From assembly GCA_003213135.1 (NCBI GenBank), contig QCNT01000001.1:240001-304000 (forward strand): DNA of 64,000 bases, read 5' to 3'. Of this stretch, positions 54,011 through 62,739 are shown one piece after another. The DNA comes from Pelagibacteraceae bacterium AG-426-I15. Lineage in GTDB: Bacteria > Pseudomonadota > Alphaproteobacteria > Pelagibacterales > Pelagibacteraceae. How positions within the stretch are numbered: position 1 is the first letter of the stretch; each line of letters starts with the position of its first letter. The position numbers and the translations under genes were made by a program. A model generated the notes under the pieces. That model searched no databases. It saw nothing but the letters and a program-made list of their open reading frames with translations, and was not told where the DNA came from.

Positions 54011-54954
54011 TGAGTAATAAAAATACAAAAGTTGCTGTACTTGGCGCAGGAGCTATGGGTTGTCTCTTCGGCGGTTTATTAGCCGAAAAAGGTTTAAGCG
54101 TAGTACTTATTGATGTATGGAAAGAACACGTAGATGAAATAAATAGCAAGGGTCTAAAAATGATGGGCCACGGCGGCGATAGAACGGTTAAAATTGAGGC
54201 AACAACAGACCCAAAAAAACTACAACCGGTTGATGCTATAATTATAATGTGTAAAGCAACAGCTTTAGAACAGGCGCTTACAAACTCGAAGAATATTATT
54301 GGAGACAAAACCATGCTTATGTCTTTTCAAAACGGAATAGGCCACGAGGAAATTATGCAAAACATAGCTGGCAAAGATAAAGTTTTGGGTGGATCAACTA
54401 CTCAAGCATCCAGTATTCAAGGACCTGGAATTATTCAAAACCACGCGAGCTTACCATCTTGGATTGGAGAATATGAAGGTGGTCATAGCGAAAGAGTCAA
54501 AAATCTTGCTGAAGTATTTACTGCACATGGGTTAGAAACTATTGCAGAAGAGAATATTAAAAAAAGAAAATGGATGAAATTATTTGCACTTACAGCCATA
54601 GGTCCTCTTTCAGCAATATTCGATCTTCACCATACTGATCTTTACATATCTAACAAAAATCAAAATATGTCTCGAAATCTAGGTAAAGAAATAATCTTAG
54701 AAACAAGAGAAGTAGCTAAAGCAGATGGTGTTGATGTAAGTGAAAAAGATTGTCTTGAAATGTTCAATAGAATTGTAGACTCAAGACAAACCAATAAATC
54801 TTCTATGGCTTTTGATGTATTAAAGCACAGAAAAACTGAGATAGATTTTATTAGCGGTGCTGTATCAAGAATTGGAAAAAAACACGGGATTAAAACACCA
54901 TTAAACGACTTAATGTACAATATTATTAAAATCAAAGAAGGAATGTATATATAG
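54010..54954 (+). CDS. PanE/ApbA-family 2-oxo-acid reductase
   Basis: A 314-residue NADPH-dependent reductase of the ketopantoate reductase family. VLGAGAMGCLFGGLLAEKG is the cofactor loop, SFQNGIGHEEIM (about residue 97) and KWMKLFALTAIGPLSAI (about 188-204) contain the catalytic Lys and neighbouring Asn-equivalents. It lies in a transporter-catabolic operon rather than with panBC, so reduction of a different 2-oxo acid is likely. A PanB-like gene is 7 kb upstream in the window. Confidence 0.78.
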   Translation: MSNKNTKVAVLGAGAMGCLFGGLLAEKGLSVVLIDVWKEHVDEINSKGLKMMGHGGDRTVKIEATTDPKKLQPVDAIIIMCKATALEQALTNSKNIIGDKTMLMSFQNGIGHEEIMQNIAGKDKVLGGSTTQASSIQGPGIIQNHASLPSWIGEYEGGHSERVKNLAEVFTAHGLETIAEENIKKRKWMKLFALTAIGPLSAIFDLHHTDLYISNKNQNMSRNLGKEIILETREVAKADGVDVSEKDCLEMFNRIVDSRQTNKSSMAFDVLKHRKTEIDFISGAVSRIGKKHGIKTPLNDLMYNIIKIKEGMYI

Positions 54955-54958
54955 ACCT

Positions 54959-56878
54959 GTGTCCAAAGAAATCATTTGGCAACCATCTAAAGACTTAATT
55001 GAAAATTCTAAACTTACCAAGTTTTTAAATTTTTCAAAAACAAAAGATTATGAAGATCTTGAAAAAAAAAGCTCGTCCGATCCTGGATGGTTATGGGATA
55101 ATGTAATTAAATTTGCTGATTTAAAATTTTTTAAACCATATTCGAAAATTATGGATGAAAGTAAAGGTATACCATGGACTAAATGGTGTGTAGATGGCAA
55201 AACAAATATCGTACTTAATTGCATTGATCGCCACAAAGATAAAGAATTTTTTAAGCAAACTTTTATTTTTTCCGAAAGGGAAGACGGAGAAAAAGACTCA
55301 ATTACTTATGAAGAATTTGATAAAAGAATCTCAAAGGTTGGAAATGCATTAAAAAATAATGGTTTCAAAAAAGGTGATGTAATAGCACTCTATATGCCTC
55401 AATTTATTGAAACCTATATTGCTTACTTTGCTATTTTAAAAATAGGTTGTATCGTTTTGCCTCTCTTCTCTGGTTACGGCTCTAAAGCTGTAATTGAAAG
55501 ATTAAATATTTCAAAGGCAAAAGGTATTTTCACAGTAGATAAAACTTTTAGAAAAGCAAAAGAAATAAGAATGTTTGATCAAATAAAAGATGAGCTGAAC
55601 CAAGTTAATTCATTAGAAAAAATATTCCTTTTAGGAAATGACAAAGGTAAAAAAATATTTAATTGGAGTAACTTTGAAAATGTATCAGATAAATTAAAAA
55701 CGGAGGAGATGAATACTGAAGATCCAGCTATTATACATTTTACTTCTGGTACCACAGGAAAACCAAAAGGATGTGTTTATACCCACATAGGCCTTGTTGC
55801 AAAAATGGCATTTGATGAAGGAATATTAGCTGACTTTAAACAGACCGACGTTCATTTATGTATGGCAGATATGGGTTGGATGGTTGGATCGAAATCAGCA
55901 ACTATTGCATCATCACACGGTGCTAAAATGATAATTGCAGAAGGTGTTCCAGATTTTCCGGATGAATTAAGATTTTGGAAATTAATTGAAAAATATAAAG
56001 TATCTTGGACCGAGTTATCTCCTGCATTAATTAGAAATCAAATGACAAAAGATGAAATACTTTTTAAAAATTTAAATTTAGATTCATTAAGAATTGTTTG
56101 TACAGGCGGGGAACCATGGACGGAAAAACCATGGAAGTGGTTATTCGAATTTATTGGTAAATCAAAAGTACCTATTATGAATTCAGCTGGTGGAACCGAG
56201 GTATCTGGATCTATACTGCACTGTTGCTTGCATAGACCCTTTAAAGTTGGTTCTTTTAATGCACCCATTCCTGGAATGAGTGCAGATATTGTGGATTCAA
56301 AAGGCGAAAAAGTATCTGCTGATCAAATGGGAGAATTGGTAATGAGAAAATCATCAATAGGATTAACTAAAAGTTTATGGAATGATGATGAAAGATACAT
56401 ACAGAATTATTGGAAGGTTATAAAAAATGACTTATGGGTTCACGGTGATTTAGCTAGTAAGGATAAAGACGGTCACTGGTATTTACACGGTAGATCAGAT
56501 GATACAATCAAGGTTTCTGGTAAAAGAATTGGGCCATCGGAGTTAGAAAGTGTAATTGTCAAAAGTGGTAAAGCTAAAGAGGTTGCGGCTGTTGGAATTC
56601 CAGATGAGAGCAAAGGGTCAAAGATAATTTTATCTATAGTTCCTCTCGAAAGTGAAAAAAACCCTAAAGAAAACTTATTTAGTGATTTAATTATAAAAGA
56701 TTTAGGAAAATCATTTAAGCCTGATAGAATAATATTTGTTAAGGATTTACCTAAAACAAGAAATATGAAAATAATGAGGAGAGTAATAAAATCGTGTTTA
56801 ACAAATGAGGACCCTGGCGATATTTCAACTTTATTAAATCCAGAGTCAGTAGAGGAAATAAAACAACATGCAATTTAA
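54959..56878 (+). CDS. acyl-CoA synthetase (AMP-forming)
   Basis: A 639-residue adenylate-forming enzyme related to acetyl/propionyl- and acetoacetyl-CoA synthetases. HFTSGTTGKPKG (about residue 262) is the phosphate loop, NSAGGTEVSG (about 405) motif II, WVHGDLASKDKDGHWYLHGRSDD (abbreviated) contains the hinge Asp, KVSGKRIGPSE the A8 core and TRNMKIMRR the C-terminal catalytic Lys. It activates the imported carboxylate to its CoA thioester. The start is GTG at 54959. Its 3' end overlaps the crotonase gene by 11 bases, so the thioester is probably the next enzyme's substrate. Confidence 0.87.
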   Translation: MSKEIIWQPSKDLIENSKLTKFLNFSKTKDYEDLEKKSSSDPGWLWDNVIKFADLKFFKPYSKIMDESKGIPWTKWCVDGKTNIVLNCIDRHKDKEFFKQTFIFSEREDGEKDSITYEEFDKRISKVGNALKNNGFKKGDVIALYMPQFIETYIAYFAILKIGCIVLPLFSGYGSKAVIERLNISKAKGIFTVDKTFRKAKEIRMFDQIKDELNQVNSLEKIFLLGNDKGKKIFNWSNFENVSDKLKTEEMNTEDPAIIHFTSGTTGKPKGCVYTHIGLVAKMAFDEGILADFKQTDVHLCMADMGWMVGSKSATIASSHGAKMIIAEGVPDFPDELRFWKLIEKYKVSWTELSPALIRNQMTKDEILFKNLNLDSLRIVCTGGEPWTEKPWKWLFEFIGKSKVPIMNSAGGTEVSGSILHCCLHRPFKVGSFNAPIPGMSADIVDSKGEKVSADQMGELVMRKSSIGLTKSLWNDDERYIQNYWKVIKNDLWVHGDLASKDKDGHWYLHGRSDDTIKVSGKRIGPSELESVIVKSGKAKEVAAVGIPDESKGSKIILSIVPLESEKNPKENLFSDLIIKDLGKSFKPDRIIFVKDLPKTRNMKIMRRVIKSCLTNEDPGDISTLLNPESVEEIKQHAI

Positions 56879-57638
56879 AGATATAATATATGAAGTTAAA
56901 AGTGATTATGCTTATGTAACTATAAATAGACCAAAAGTATTAAACGCGTTCACACCCGTCACTCTTCAAGAATTGAAAACTGCTTTAGATAGTGCTGAAA
57001 AAGATAAAAATGTTGGCGTAATTATTTTATCTGGCGCTGGGGATAGAGCTTTTTGTGCAGGAGGAGATATGAACTGGGAAAGTTCAAAAGAATTTCAAGA
57101 CCATGAATATGAATTTCATATCCACTTAACAAAGTGTAGTAAACCAATAATAGCAAAAGTGGATGGTTATGCGATTGGTGGTGGAAATCATATGGCTTAC
57201 TTTTGTGATCTAACTATAGCAAGTGAAAATTCTATATTTGGACAGAACGGGCCAAGAGTTGGATCGCCAGCAGGAGGTGCTATCGTTGCTCATTCTGCGA
57301 ATATTTTAGGTCATAAACGTGCAAGGGAAATGTGGATGACGTGCAAACGATATTCCGCAAAAGAGATGATGAATTGGGGATTAGTCAACTCTGTTGTAAA
57401 AAGAGAAAAATTAGATGAGGAAGTTAAAAAATATGGGGATGAAATATTAAAAGGAGCACCGACATGTTTGAAGATATTAAAAGCTAGTTTTCGAAAACAA
57501 TTTGATGAAATTTTAAAAATAACTCAAAAAAGTATGGTTGATGAAGAAGCTCCAGGCTATTTTAAAACTGGAGAACAGTCTGAGGGTGCTAAGGCTTTTT
57601 TAGAGAAAAGAAAACCAAATTTTAAAAAATTTCGTTAA
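56868..57638 (+). CDS. crotonase-family enzyme, BadI/MenB-like
   Basis: A 256-residue enoyl-CoA hydratase/isomerase-superfamily protein. AFCAGGDMNWE (about residue 62) and AIGGGNHMAYFCDLTIAS (about 104) form the oxyanion hole. The FGQNGPRVGSPAGGAI block and GHKRAREMWMTCKRYSAKEMMNWGLVN with the SEGAKAFLEKRKPNF ending match the MenB/BadI subgroup (ring-closing naphthoyl-CoA synthase or ring-opening 2-ketocyclohexanecarboxyl-CoA hydrolase) better than ordinary hydratases. No menaquinone genes accompany it, so hydrolytic cleavage of a cyclic keto-acyl-CoA is the better guess. Confidence 0.8.
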   Translation: MQFKDIIYEVKSDYAYVTINRPKVLNAFTPVTLQELKTALDSAEKDKNVGVIILSGAGDRAFCAGGDMNWESSKEFQDHEYEFHIHLTKCSKPIIAKVDGYAIGGGNHMAYFCDLTIASENSIFGQNGPRVGSPAGGAIVAHSANILGHKRAREMWMTCKRYSAKEMMNWGLVNSVVKREKLDEEVKKYGDEILKGAPTCLKILKASFRKQFDEILKITQKSMVDEEAPGYFKTGEQSEGAKAFLEKRKPNFKKFR

Positions 57639-58726
57639 TGAAAGTAAAATCAATCAAAGCAATCACTTTGAGTATGCCATTTAGTCACGGTGGTAAAAAA
57701 GTAATTTTTCATGGCAAAGAATGGAAAAGTCTTGAATTTAACTTAGTAAAAATTGAAACTGATAATGGTATTACCGGTTGGGGTGAGGCTTTTGGATATA
57801 CAAGTTGGAAAGCTGTTAAAGTTGCAATTGAAGATATGGTGGCACCCTTACTTATTGGAAAAGATATAAGTAATATTCCAGAGCTTCTTTTAACTCTTCA
57901 AAAGTCATTACACTTATTTGGTAGATACGGAATAACAATGTTTGCAATATCTGGTGTTGAAATTGCATTATGGGATGCTTTAGGAAAAGAAAAAAATAAG
58001 CCAATCCACGAATTATTAGGAAAAAAAAATAAAGATTTATTTAAAGCCTATTCTAGTCTTTTTAGATATGGAGATCCAAAAATTATTGAGCAAAAGTGTA
58101 AACAATCATTAGACGATGGCTATCAAGCAATTAAATTACATGAAATAGAAAATAATTGTATTGAAGCTGGAAGAAAAGGAACAGGCAATCTTCCTTTAAT
58201 GTTAGATACTAATTGTCCGTGGACATATGAAGAAACTATGGCCAAAAAAGATTTTTTAAAAAATATGAAGCTTACTTGGTTAGAGGAACCTATATATCCA
58301 CCAGAAGATTATGAAGCTCTTGCTAAATTAAATAAAGAGCTTGGAATACCAATAGCATGTGGAGAGAATGCATGTACAGAATTCGAGTTTAAGTCAATGA
58401 TCAAGCAAAAAGCTGCAACATATATTCAGCCGTCTGTAATTAAAGTTGGTGGTATTTACGAGATGTATAAAATTATACAACTTGCAGAAAAAAATAATAT
58501 TTCTGTAATGCCTCATACCGCTTACTTTGGACCAGGTTTTCTTGCCACTCTTCAACTAGCATCCTTGATGAAAAAAGAAACATATATAGAGAGATTTTAC
58601 CTTGATATTGACCAAGAGTTTTACCCAAATTTTAAAAAAGCTATGAATGGAAAATATAAATTACCCTCAGGTCCTGGCTTAGGTATTGACTTAGACTATA
58701 AAAGGTTAAGTAAATATGAAATATAG
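57638..58726 (+). CDS. enolase-superfamily enzyme (mandelate racemase/muconate lactonizing type)
   Basis: A 362-residue MR/MLE protein. Capping-domain TDNGITGWGEAFGYTS, catalytic Lys in QAIKLHE (about residue 167), metal ligands in LMLDTN (Asp), TWLEEP (Glu) and ACGEN (Glu), and a His in MPHTAYFGPG (about 290). The spot preceding the last strand reads IQPSVIKVGG, with Ser-Val where mandelate racemase-type enzymes carry the Asp of the His-Asp dyad, so chemistry may differ. It shares its ATG region with the crotonase stop (TAATG). Confidence 0.83.
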   Translation: MKVKSIKAITLSMPFSHGGKKVIFHGKEWKSLEFNLVKIETDNGITGWGEAFGYTSWKAVKVAIEDMVAPLLIGKDISNIPELLLTLQKSLHLFGRYGITMFAISGVEIALWDALGKEKNKPIHELLGKKNKDLFKAYSSLFRYGDPKIIEQKCKQSLDDGYQAIKLHEIENNCIEAGRKGTGNLPLMLDTNCPWTYEETMAKKDFLKNMKLTWLEEPIYPPEDYEALAKLNKELGIPIACGENACTEFEFKSMIKQKAATYIQPSVIKVGGIYEMYKIIQLAEKNNISVMPHTAYFGPGFLATLQLASLMKKETYIERFYLDIDQEFYPNFKKAMNGKYKLPSGPGLGIDLDYKRLSKYEI

Positions 58727-59357
58727 ATCAGTTTTATTTGTTCCTGGTCATGAGGAAAAAAAAATAAAAAAAGCATATACTTTAGACGCTGATCTAGTTG
58801 TAATTGATTTAGAATCTACAGTTCCTGATAATGAAAAACAAAATGCAAGGAAAATTATTAAAAATTGTAAAGTAGATAAAAAAAAAACTTATATCAGGAT
58901 TAACAATATTGAAGATTTAGACTTTGTAGTTAAAGAGGAATTTATTGGTATTTTTCTTCCTTTTACCGAAAGCAGAGAACAACTTTTAAATATTGATAAA
59001 ATTTTAAAATTAAACGAAAAGCTTAAAACAGATATAATTCCGATTATAGAAAGTGAAAAGGGAATTGAAAACCTTAAGGAAATTTCTGAGTTTAAAGAAA
59101 GAATAAAAGTTATCTCTTTTGGATCACATGATTTAGCTAAGTCTATTAATCTTAAAGTATCTGATGATGAAAATGAAATTCTTAATTATAGAAAACTTAT
59201 AGTCTCACATTCAAAAGACCCTATTGATACTTCATATCTTAATTTCAAAGATTTAATAGGTTTTGAGAAGTCATGTAATTTAGCCAAGAGCATAGGGTTT
59301 GCTGGAAAAGCTTGTATCCATCCTGGACAAGTTGATATATCAAATAAAATATTTTAA
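58716..59357 (+). CDS. HpcH/HpaI/CitE-family aldolase-lyase
   Basis: A 213-residue TIM barrel related to citrate lyase beta chain and malyl-CoA lyases. SVLFVPGHEEKKIKKA, LVVIDLESTVPDNEK (about residues 25-39), IPIIESEKG (about 107, metal-binding Glu), SFGSHDLAKS (about 135) and GFAGKACIHPGQ (about 195). It is about 60 residues shorter than typical CitE, ending soon after the last motif. It likely cleaves a hydroxyacyl-CoA or keto-acid late in the pathway. Overlaps the enolase-superfamily gene by 11 bases. Confidence 0.82.
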   Translation: MKYRSVLFVPGHEEKKIKKAYTLDADLVVIDLESTVPDNEKQNARKIIKNCKVDKKKTYIRINNIEDLDFVVKEEFIGIFLPFTESREQLLNIDKILKLNEKLKTDIIPIIESEKGIENLKEISEFKERIKVISFGSHDLAKSINLKVSDDENEILNYRKLIVSHSKDPIDTSYLNFKDLIGFEKSCNLAKSIGFAGKACIHPGQVDISNKIF

Positions 59358-60397
59358 TGAAAAATAAAACCAAAATAGCCGTGGTTGGTATTGGATTAAT
59401 GGGCAGCCAACACTTAATAGCTATTAAAAATTCTAAAAAAGCAGTTTTGCATTCGATAGTGGATATAAACGAAAGGTCAAGAGCGCACGCCAAAAAATTT
59501 AACGTTCCATTTTACAAAAACTCATCAGCATTAATTAAAAATAATAAACCTGACGCTGTAATTGTTGCAACACCAAATCAGTTTCATGAAAAGCATACTA
59601 TTAGTTTTTTAAATGCCAAAATTCCGGTTCTATTAGAAAAACCAATCTCTAGCAACATTCAAAAAGCAAAGAAAATTATTTCATCTTCAAAGAAAAATAA
59701 AACTCATTTGCTTATTGGTTATCATAGAAGACACAATGTGATTTCGACAAAAGTTAAGAATAAAATTACCAAAGGTAAGTTGGGAAAAATCGTATCAGTT
59801 AATGTGATGTGCTGGTTATATAAAAATAAAGAATGGTTTAAAGAGAAATGGAGAGTAAAAAAGGGCGGGGGTCCTCTGGGTATTAATCTTGTTCATGATA
59901 TCGATTTAATTTGTTATTTGTTAGGACCTATTGAGTATGTGCAGGCATCATCTTCAAATAAAATCAGAAAATATGATGTTGAAGATACTGCAGTTGTAAA
60001 TTTTGTTTTTAAATCAGGGGCATTAGGCACTCTGAGTGTTTCTGATACAATCGTATCACCGTGGAGTTATGAATTAACAGCAGGCGAAAATCCTGCTTAT
60101 CCAATAACTAATCAATCTGCCTACTACATTGGCGGTACAAAAAGCTCAATACAATTTCCAAATTATAAAGAGTGGTATAATAAAAGTGAGAGAAGCTGGT
60201 GGAAGAAAATATTTCATAAAGATGAAAGTACTAGAGAAAGTAGGTATACGCTTACAAACCAGATTAATCATTTATGTGATGTTGTTAATAAAAAGGCAAA
60301 ACCTAAAATTACCGGAGAAGATGGACTAGCATCACTTAAAATTTTCGCAGCAATTATTAACAGTGCAAAAACAGGTAAAAAAGTTAAAATTAAATAA
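59357..60397 (+). CDS. Gfo/Idh/MocA-family NAD(P)-dependent oxidoreductase
   Basis: A 346-residue dehydrogenase: Rossmann loop VVGIGLMGSQHL (about residues 8-19), IVATPNQFHEK (about 74) and LLEKPISSN with the conserved Glu-Lys-Pro (about 96), and GGPLGINLVHDIDLICYLLG (about 178-197) with the catalytic His-Asp region. Family members oxidise polyols, sugars and cyclic alcohols. It closes the plus-strand operon, starting at the CitE-like stop (TAATG). It converges with the MhpD-like gene, their ends overlapping by 8 bases. Confidence 0.85.
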   Translation: MKNKTKIAVVGIGLMGSQHLIAIKNSKKAVLHSIVDINERSRAHAKKFNVPFYKNSSALIKNNKPDAVIVATPNQFHEKHTISFLNAKIPVLLEKPISSNIQKAKKIISSSKKNKTHLLIGYHRRHNVISTKVKNKITKGKLGKIVSVNVMCWLYKNKEWFKEKWRVKKGGGPLGINLVHDIDLICYLLGPIEYVQASSSNKIRKYDVEDTAVVNFVFKSGALGTLSVSDTIVSPWSYELTAGENPAYPITNQSAYYIGGTKSSIQFPNYKEWYNKSERSWWKKIFHKDESTRESRYTLTNQINHLCDVVNKKAKPKITGEDGLASLKIFAAIINSAKTGKKVKIK

Positions 60398-61160
60398 AAT
60401 CTAAATTTATTTTTCCTAATGATCTAAAGTCGACTTTAAGCTTATCACCTTTACTCACTTTAAAAGGTTGTATAACTGAACCAGTCATAAACCAATCACC
60501 CTTTTTAAAAGTTACAGGATCATCTTTAAACTCATCAATTATACATTTAATTGCTAGTTTTGGACCAGCTCGTTTTTCTCCTTTAAAGAAAGGTTCTGTT
60601 ACTTTTCCATTTAAATTAATTTCAACTTGAATTGAATCCAAGTTAATTTTATCGAGATTTTGTATTTTGTCTCCAACAACTATTGCTCCAGCTCCACCAT
60701 TATCTGCAATATTTAAATTCATCATTCCAACTGGATCTAAATCTTTTTTCGAATCTGAATGAACTCTTGTAGATACAAGTTCTAAAGCTATATAAGCCTC
60801 ATAGTTACCTTTTTTATTTTCAGCGCCAGGTACCATTTTTGTATCCTCTAAAAATTTTAAACAAAATTCACATTCAAGAATACAATCAGGTACTTTACTA
60901 TATTCAATTTTTGACGGGTTCATTAAAACTGTTTCATCTATAATTTTTCCAATCATAGGACCTTCGACTTTTGCACCGTCTTGTAAATTCTTCGATACCA
61001 ATCCAATTTTCCAGCCGACTGTTTTTTTCTTTAATACAGAATGAAACTGTTTTTGAATTAAATGTGAGTCTTCCCTATTTTTTGGAAGTTCTTCAGATTT
61101 AATCTGTATCAAATCTCTTTTTATCCATGCATCTACTAATTTTTCTGCTAATGTGCTCAT
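60390..61160 (-). CDS. 2-oxopent-4-enoate hydratase (MhpD)-like protein
   Basis: A 256-residue member of the fumarylacetoacetate-hydrolase superfamily, hydratase/decarboxylase branch. Diagnostic are VGWKIGLVSKNLQ (about residue 48), CILECEFCLKFLED (about 92-105, acidic metal ligands), ALELVSTRV (about 126) and WFMTGSVIQPF (about 223). Such enzymes hydrate or decarboxylate enoates from aromatic ring cleavage, which agrees with the neighbouring BadI-like and acyl-CoA synthetase genes. It is the only minus-strand gene between two plus-strand neighbours, and starts 17 bases from the divergent DUF1907 gene. Confidence 0.83.
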   Translation of the reverse strand: MSTLAEKLVDAWIKRDLIQIKSEELPKNREDSHLIQKQFHSVLKKKTVGWKIGLVSKNLQDGAKVEGPMIGKIIDETVLMNPSKIEYSKVPDCILECEFCLKFLEDTKMVPGAENKKGNYEAYIALELVSTRVHSDSKKDLDPVGMMNLNIADNGGAGAIVVGDKIQNLDKINLDSIQVEINLNGKVTEPFFKGEKRAGPKLAIKCIIDEFKDDPVTFKKGDWFMTGSVIQPFKVSKGDKLKVDFRSLGKINLDFI

Positions 61161-61177
61161 AACCTATAAGTAATCAC

Positions 61178-62143
61178 ATGAAGCTAAAATTTGAAAGTGA
61201 AAAGTTTGACATACCTCCCTTGCAAAAAGTTGCTGAGGCTTTAAATATTGGTTTAAAAGAAAATTATCAAAAGGTAAACGTTGAAGTAGTAGATTGCCCA
61301 AATTTAAAAGACTGGGGCTGTCCTGCAGAAGGCATCTCTGGAAACGAAAAAATCATTGATGTTGGAGGGGAACCCTACATGCATGATCCAAAATTCATAG
61401 GTACCGAATTTGATTATGAAGAAATATCAAAAAAAATTGGTTCAGAAAAATCATATGCTCTAGGGGCAGGTTCAAGCGCAATGTCATGCATGAATGGACA
61501 TTGTGGCGAGCTTACAATTAACGAAAATTTAATCACATCAGATTCTAAATCTATTGTTGCAAGGGTAGATAAAGATAAAAAATGCATAGTTGAAAAATAT
61601 ACAGCCCGAAAGCATGGGGGTCTCTCAAATATTTATTTTTCTGATGGTAAAAAAGGCAAAGTAATCATGATTAAAATCAATATCAGAATTGGGAAGCAGG
61701 GCTCTTTACCCCAATCAATGAGATCAGCATTAAGTAAAAATTTAAAAATCAGTCAGAACAAACATGTATCCTTAGCTGGTATATTCAGAGTATTAAAAGG
61801 AAAAATAAAAAGTCATGTTCAACCTGATTATAAAGACATTAAAACTGATTATTACGATACAAGGTTAATGAAATGTACAAAAGATTTTTTACAGTTTTAT
61901 GAACCAGTTGGTTCAAAGCTTCAGTGTTATTCAGTTTTATGGACTGGAGATCCATCGGGGGGGAAACTAAATTTAAGAGAGTCAGGTGAGCATACCCATT
62001 TTCATTCTTATAATAATAATAAAGATGCCGGCCACTATCACTTTGACGTTACTCCAAATGAAATTCAGTATGAAGGTTACTTTAATTTGGCTAAAGAAGT
62101 TTATAGGGTAAATAATATTTATAAAGAATTAGCCAATAAGTAA
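61178..62143 (+). CDS. DUF1907 (C11orf54-like) putative zinc hydrolase
   Basis: A 321-residue protein of the DUF1907 family, named for human C11orf54 (PTD012), reported as a zinc-binding fold with ester hydrolase activity. The His-rich block HTHFHSYNNNKDAGHYHFDV (residues about 277-296) supplies the metal ligands, and GAGSSAMSCMNGHCGEL (about 96) and HGGLSNIYFSDGKKGKV are also family-like. The natural substrate is unknown. It faces the MhpD-like gene with a 17-base gap, so the two may share regulation. Confidence 0.78.
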   Translation: MKLKFESEKFDIPPLQKVAEALNIGLKENYQKVNVEVVDCPNLKDWGCPAEGISGNEKIIDVGGEPYMHDPKFIGTEFDYEEISKKIGSEKSYALGAGSSAMSCMNGHCGELTINENLITSDSKSIVARVDKDKKCIVEKYTARKHGGLSNIYFSDGKKGKVIMIKINIRIGKQGSLPQSMRSALSKNLKISQNKHVSLAGIFRVLKGKIKSHVQPDYKDIKTDYYDTRLMKCTKDFLQFYEPVGSKLQCYSVLWTGDPSGGKLNLRESGEHTHFHSYNNNKDAGHYHFDVTPNEIQYEGYFNLAKEVYRVNNIYKELANK

Positions 62144-62161
62144 TCTTAAGTATTGATTAGT

Positions 62162-62238
<77 letters not shown>

Positions 62239-62242
62239 ATAA

Positions 62243-62449
62243 TTACTTTGCGCTTTTAAGGTTAACTGCTTTAAGCTTACCTTTTTCCTCTTTTATTTCA
62301 AATTGAATTTTCTGGTTTTCTCTTATTTTACGAAACTTGGATTTCTCCAGGTCTGTAACATGTAAAAAAACATCTTTTTCACCATCTTCTAATGTTAAAA
62401 ATCCGTATCCTTTTTTTGCGTCAAACCATTTCACTCTGCCCCAAGGCAT
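62243..62449 (-). CDS. cold-shock domain protein (CspA family)
   Basis: A 68-residue single cold-shock domain: GRVKWFDAKKGYGFLTLED contains RNP1 (KGYGFL) and VFLHVTDLE covers RNP2 (DVFLHV). It binds single-stranded RNA/DNA and acts as an RNA chaperone. It starts 27 bases from the rpsU end and is followed 4 bases later by tRNA-fMet, so the three may be one transcript. Slightly shorter at the C-terminal side than classical CspA. Confidence 0.9.
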   Translation of the reverse strand: MPWGRVKWFDAKKGYGFLTLEDGEKDVFLHVTDLEKSKFRKIRENQKIQFEIKEEKGKLKAVNLKSAK

Positions 62450-62476
62450 AATATAAACTCCTGTATGTATTTTTGA

Positions 62477-62671
62477 TTAATATCTATTTCTTAAACGCTG
62501 AAATTTTTTAAGTCTTTTGATATTTTCCAGTCTAATTCTTTTCTTCTTTTCCGATGGTTTTTCATAATTACTTTTCATTTTCATAATTCTAAAAAAACCT
62601 TCTTTTTGAAGTTTTCTTTTAAGAACTCTTATAGCTTGTTCTACATTATTATCTTTTACGTCTATTTTAAT
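62477..62671 (-). CDS. rpsU: 30S ribosomal protein S21, apparent AUU start
   Basis: A 64-residue S21: KIDVKDNNVEQAIRVLKRK, then LQKEGFFRIMKMKSNYEKPS and EKKKRIRLENIKR with a basic tail. An in-frame stop lies upstream and no ATG, GTG or TTG falls between it and the conserved KIDVKDNN; the codon in the Met position is ATT, preceded by a strong AAAGGAGG 4 bases away. S21 of other bacteria begins at this residue. The gene is therefore likely to start with AUU, a rare start whose best-known case is infC. Confidence 0.85.
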   Translation of the reverse strand: MKIDVKDNNVEQAIRVLKRKLQKEGFFRIMKMKSNYEKPSEKKKRIRLENIKRLKKFQRLRNRY

Positions 62672-62739
62672 AAGTCCTCCTTTAAAATTAAAACTGACGC
62701 AGTAGTTAGCACGCTATATTGGAATTGTCTATATTGGAT

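Noticed and set aside
62450-62739. 290-base stretch without an obvious ATG-started gene
   Set aside because: It is not empty: it holds rpsU with an AUU start, leaving only a short leader and spacer on each side.
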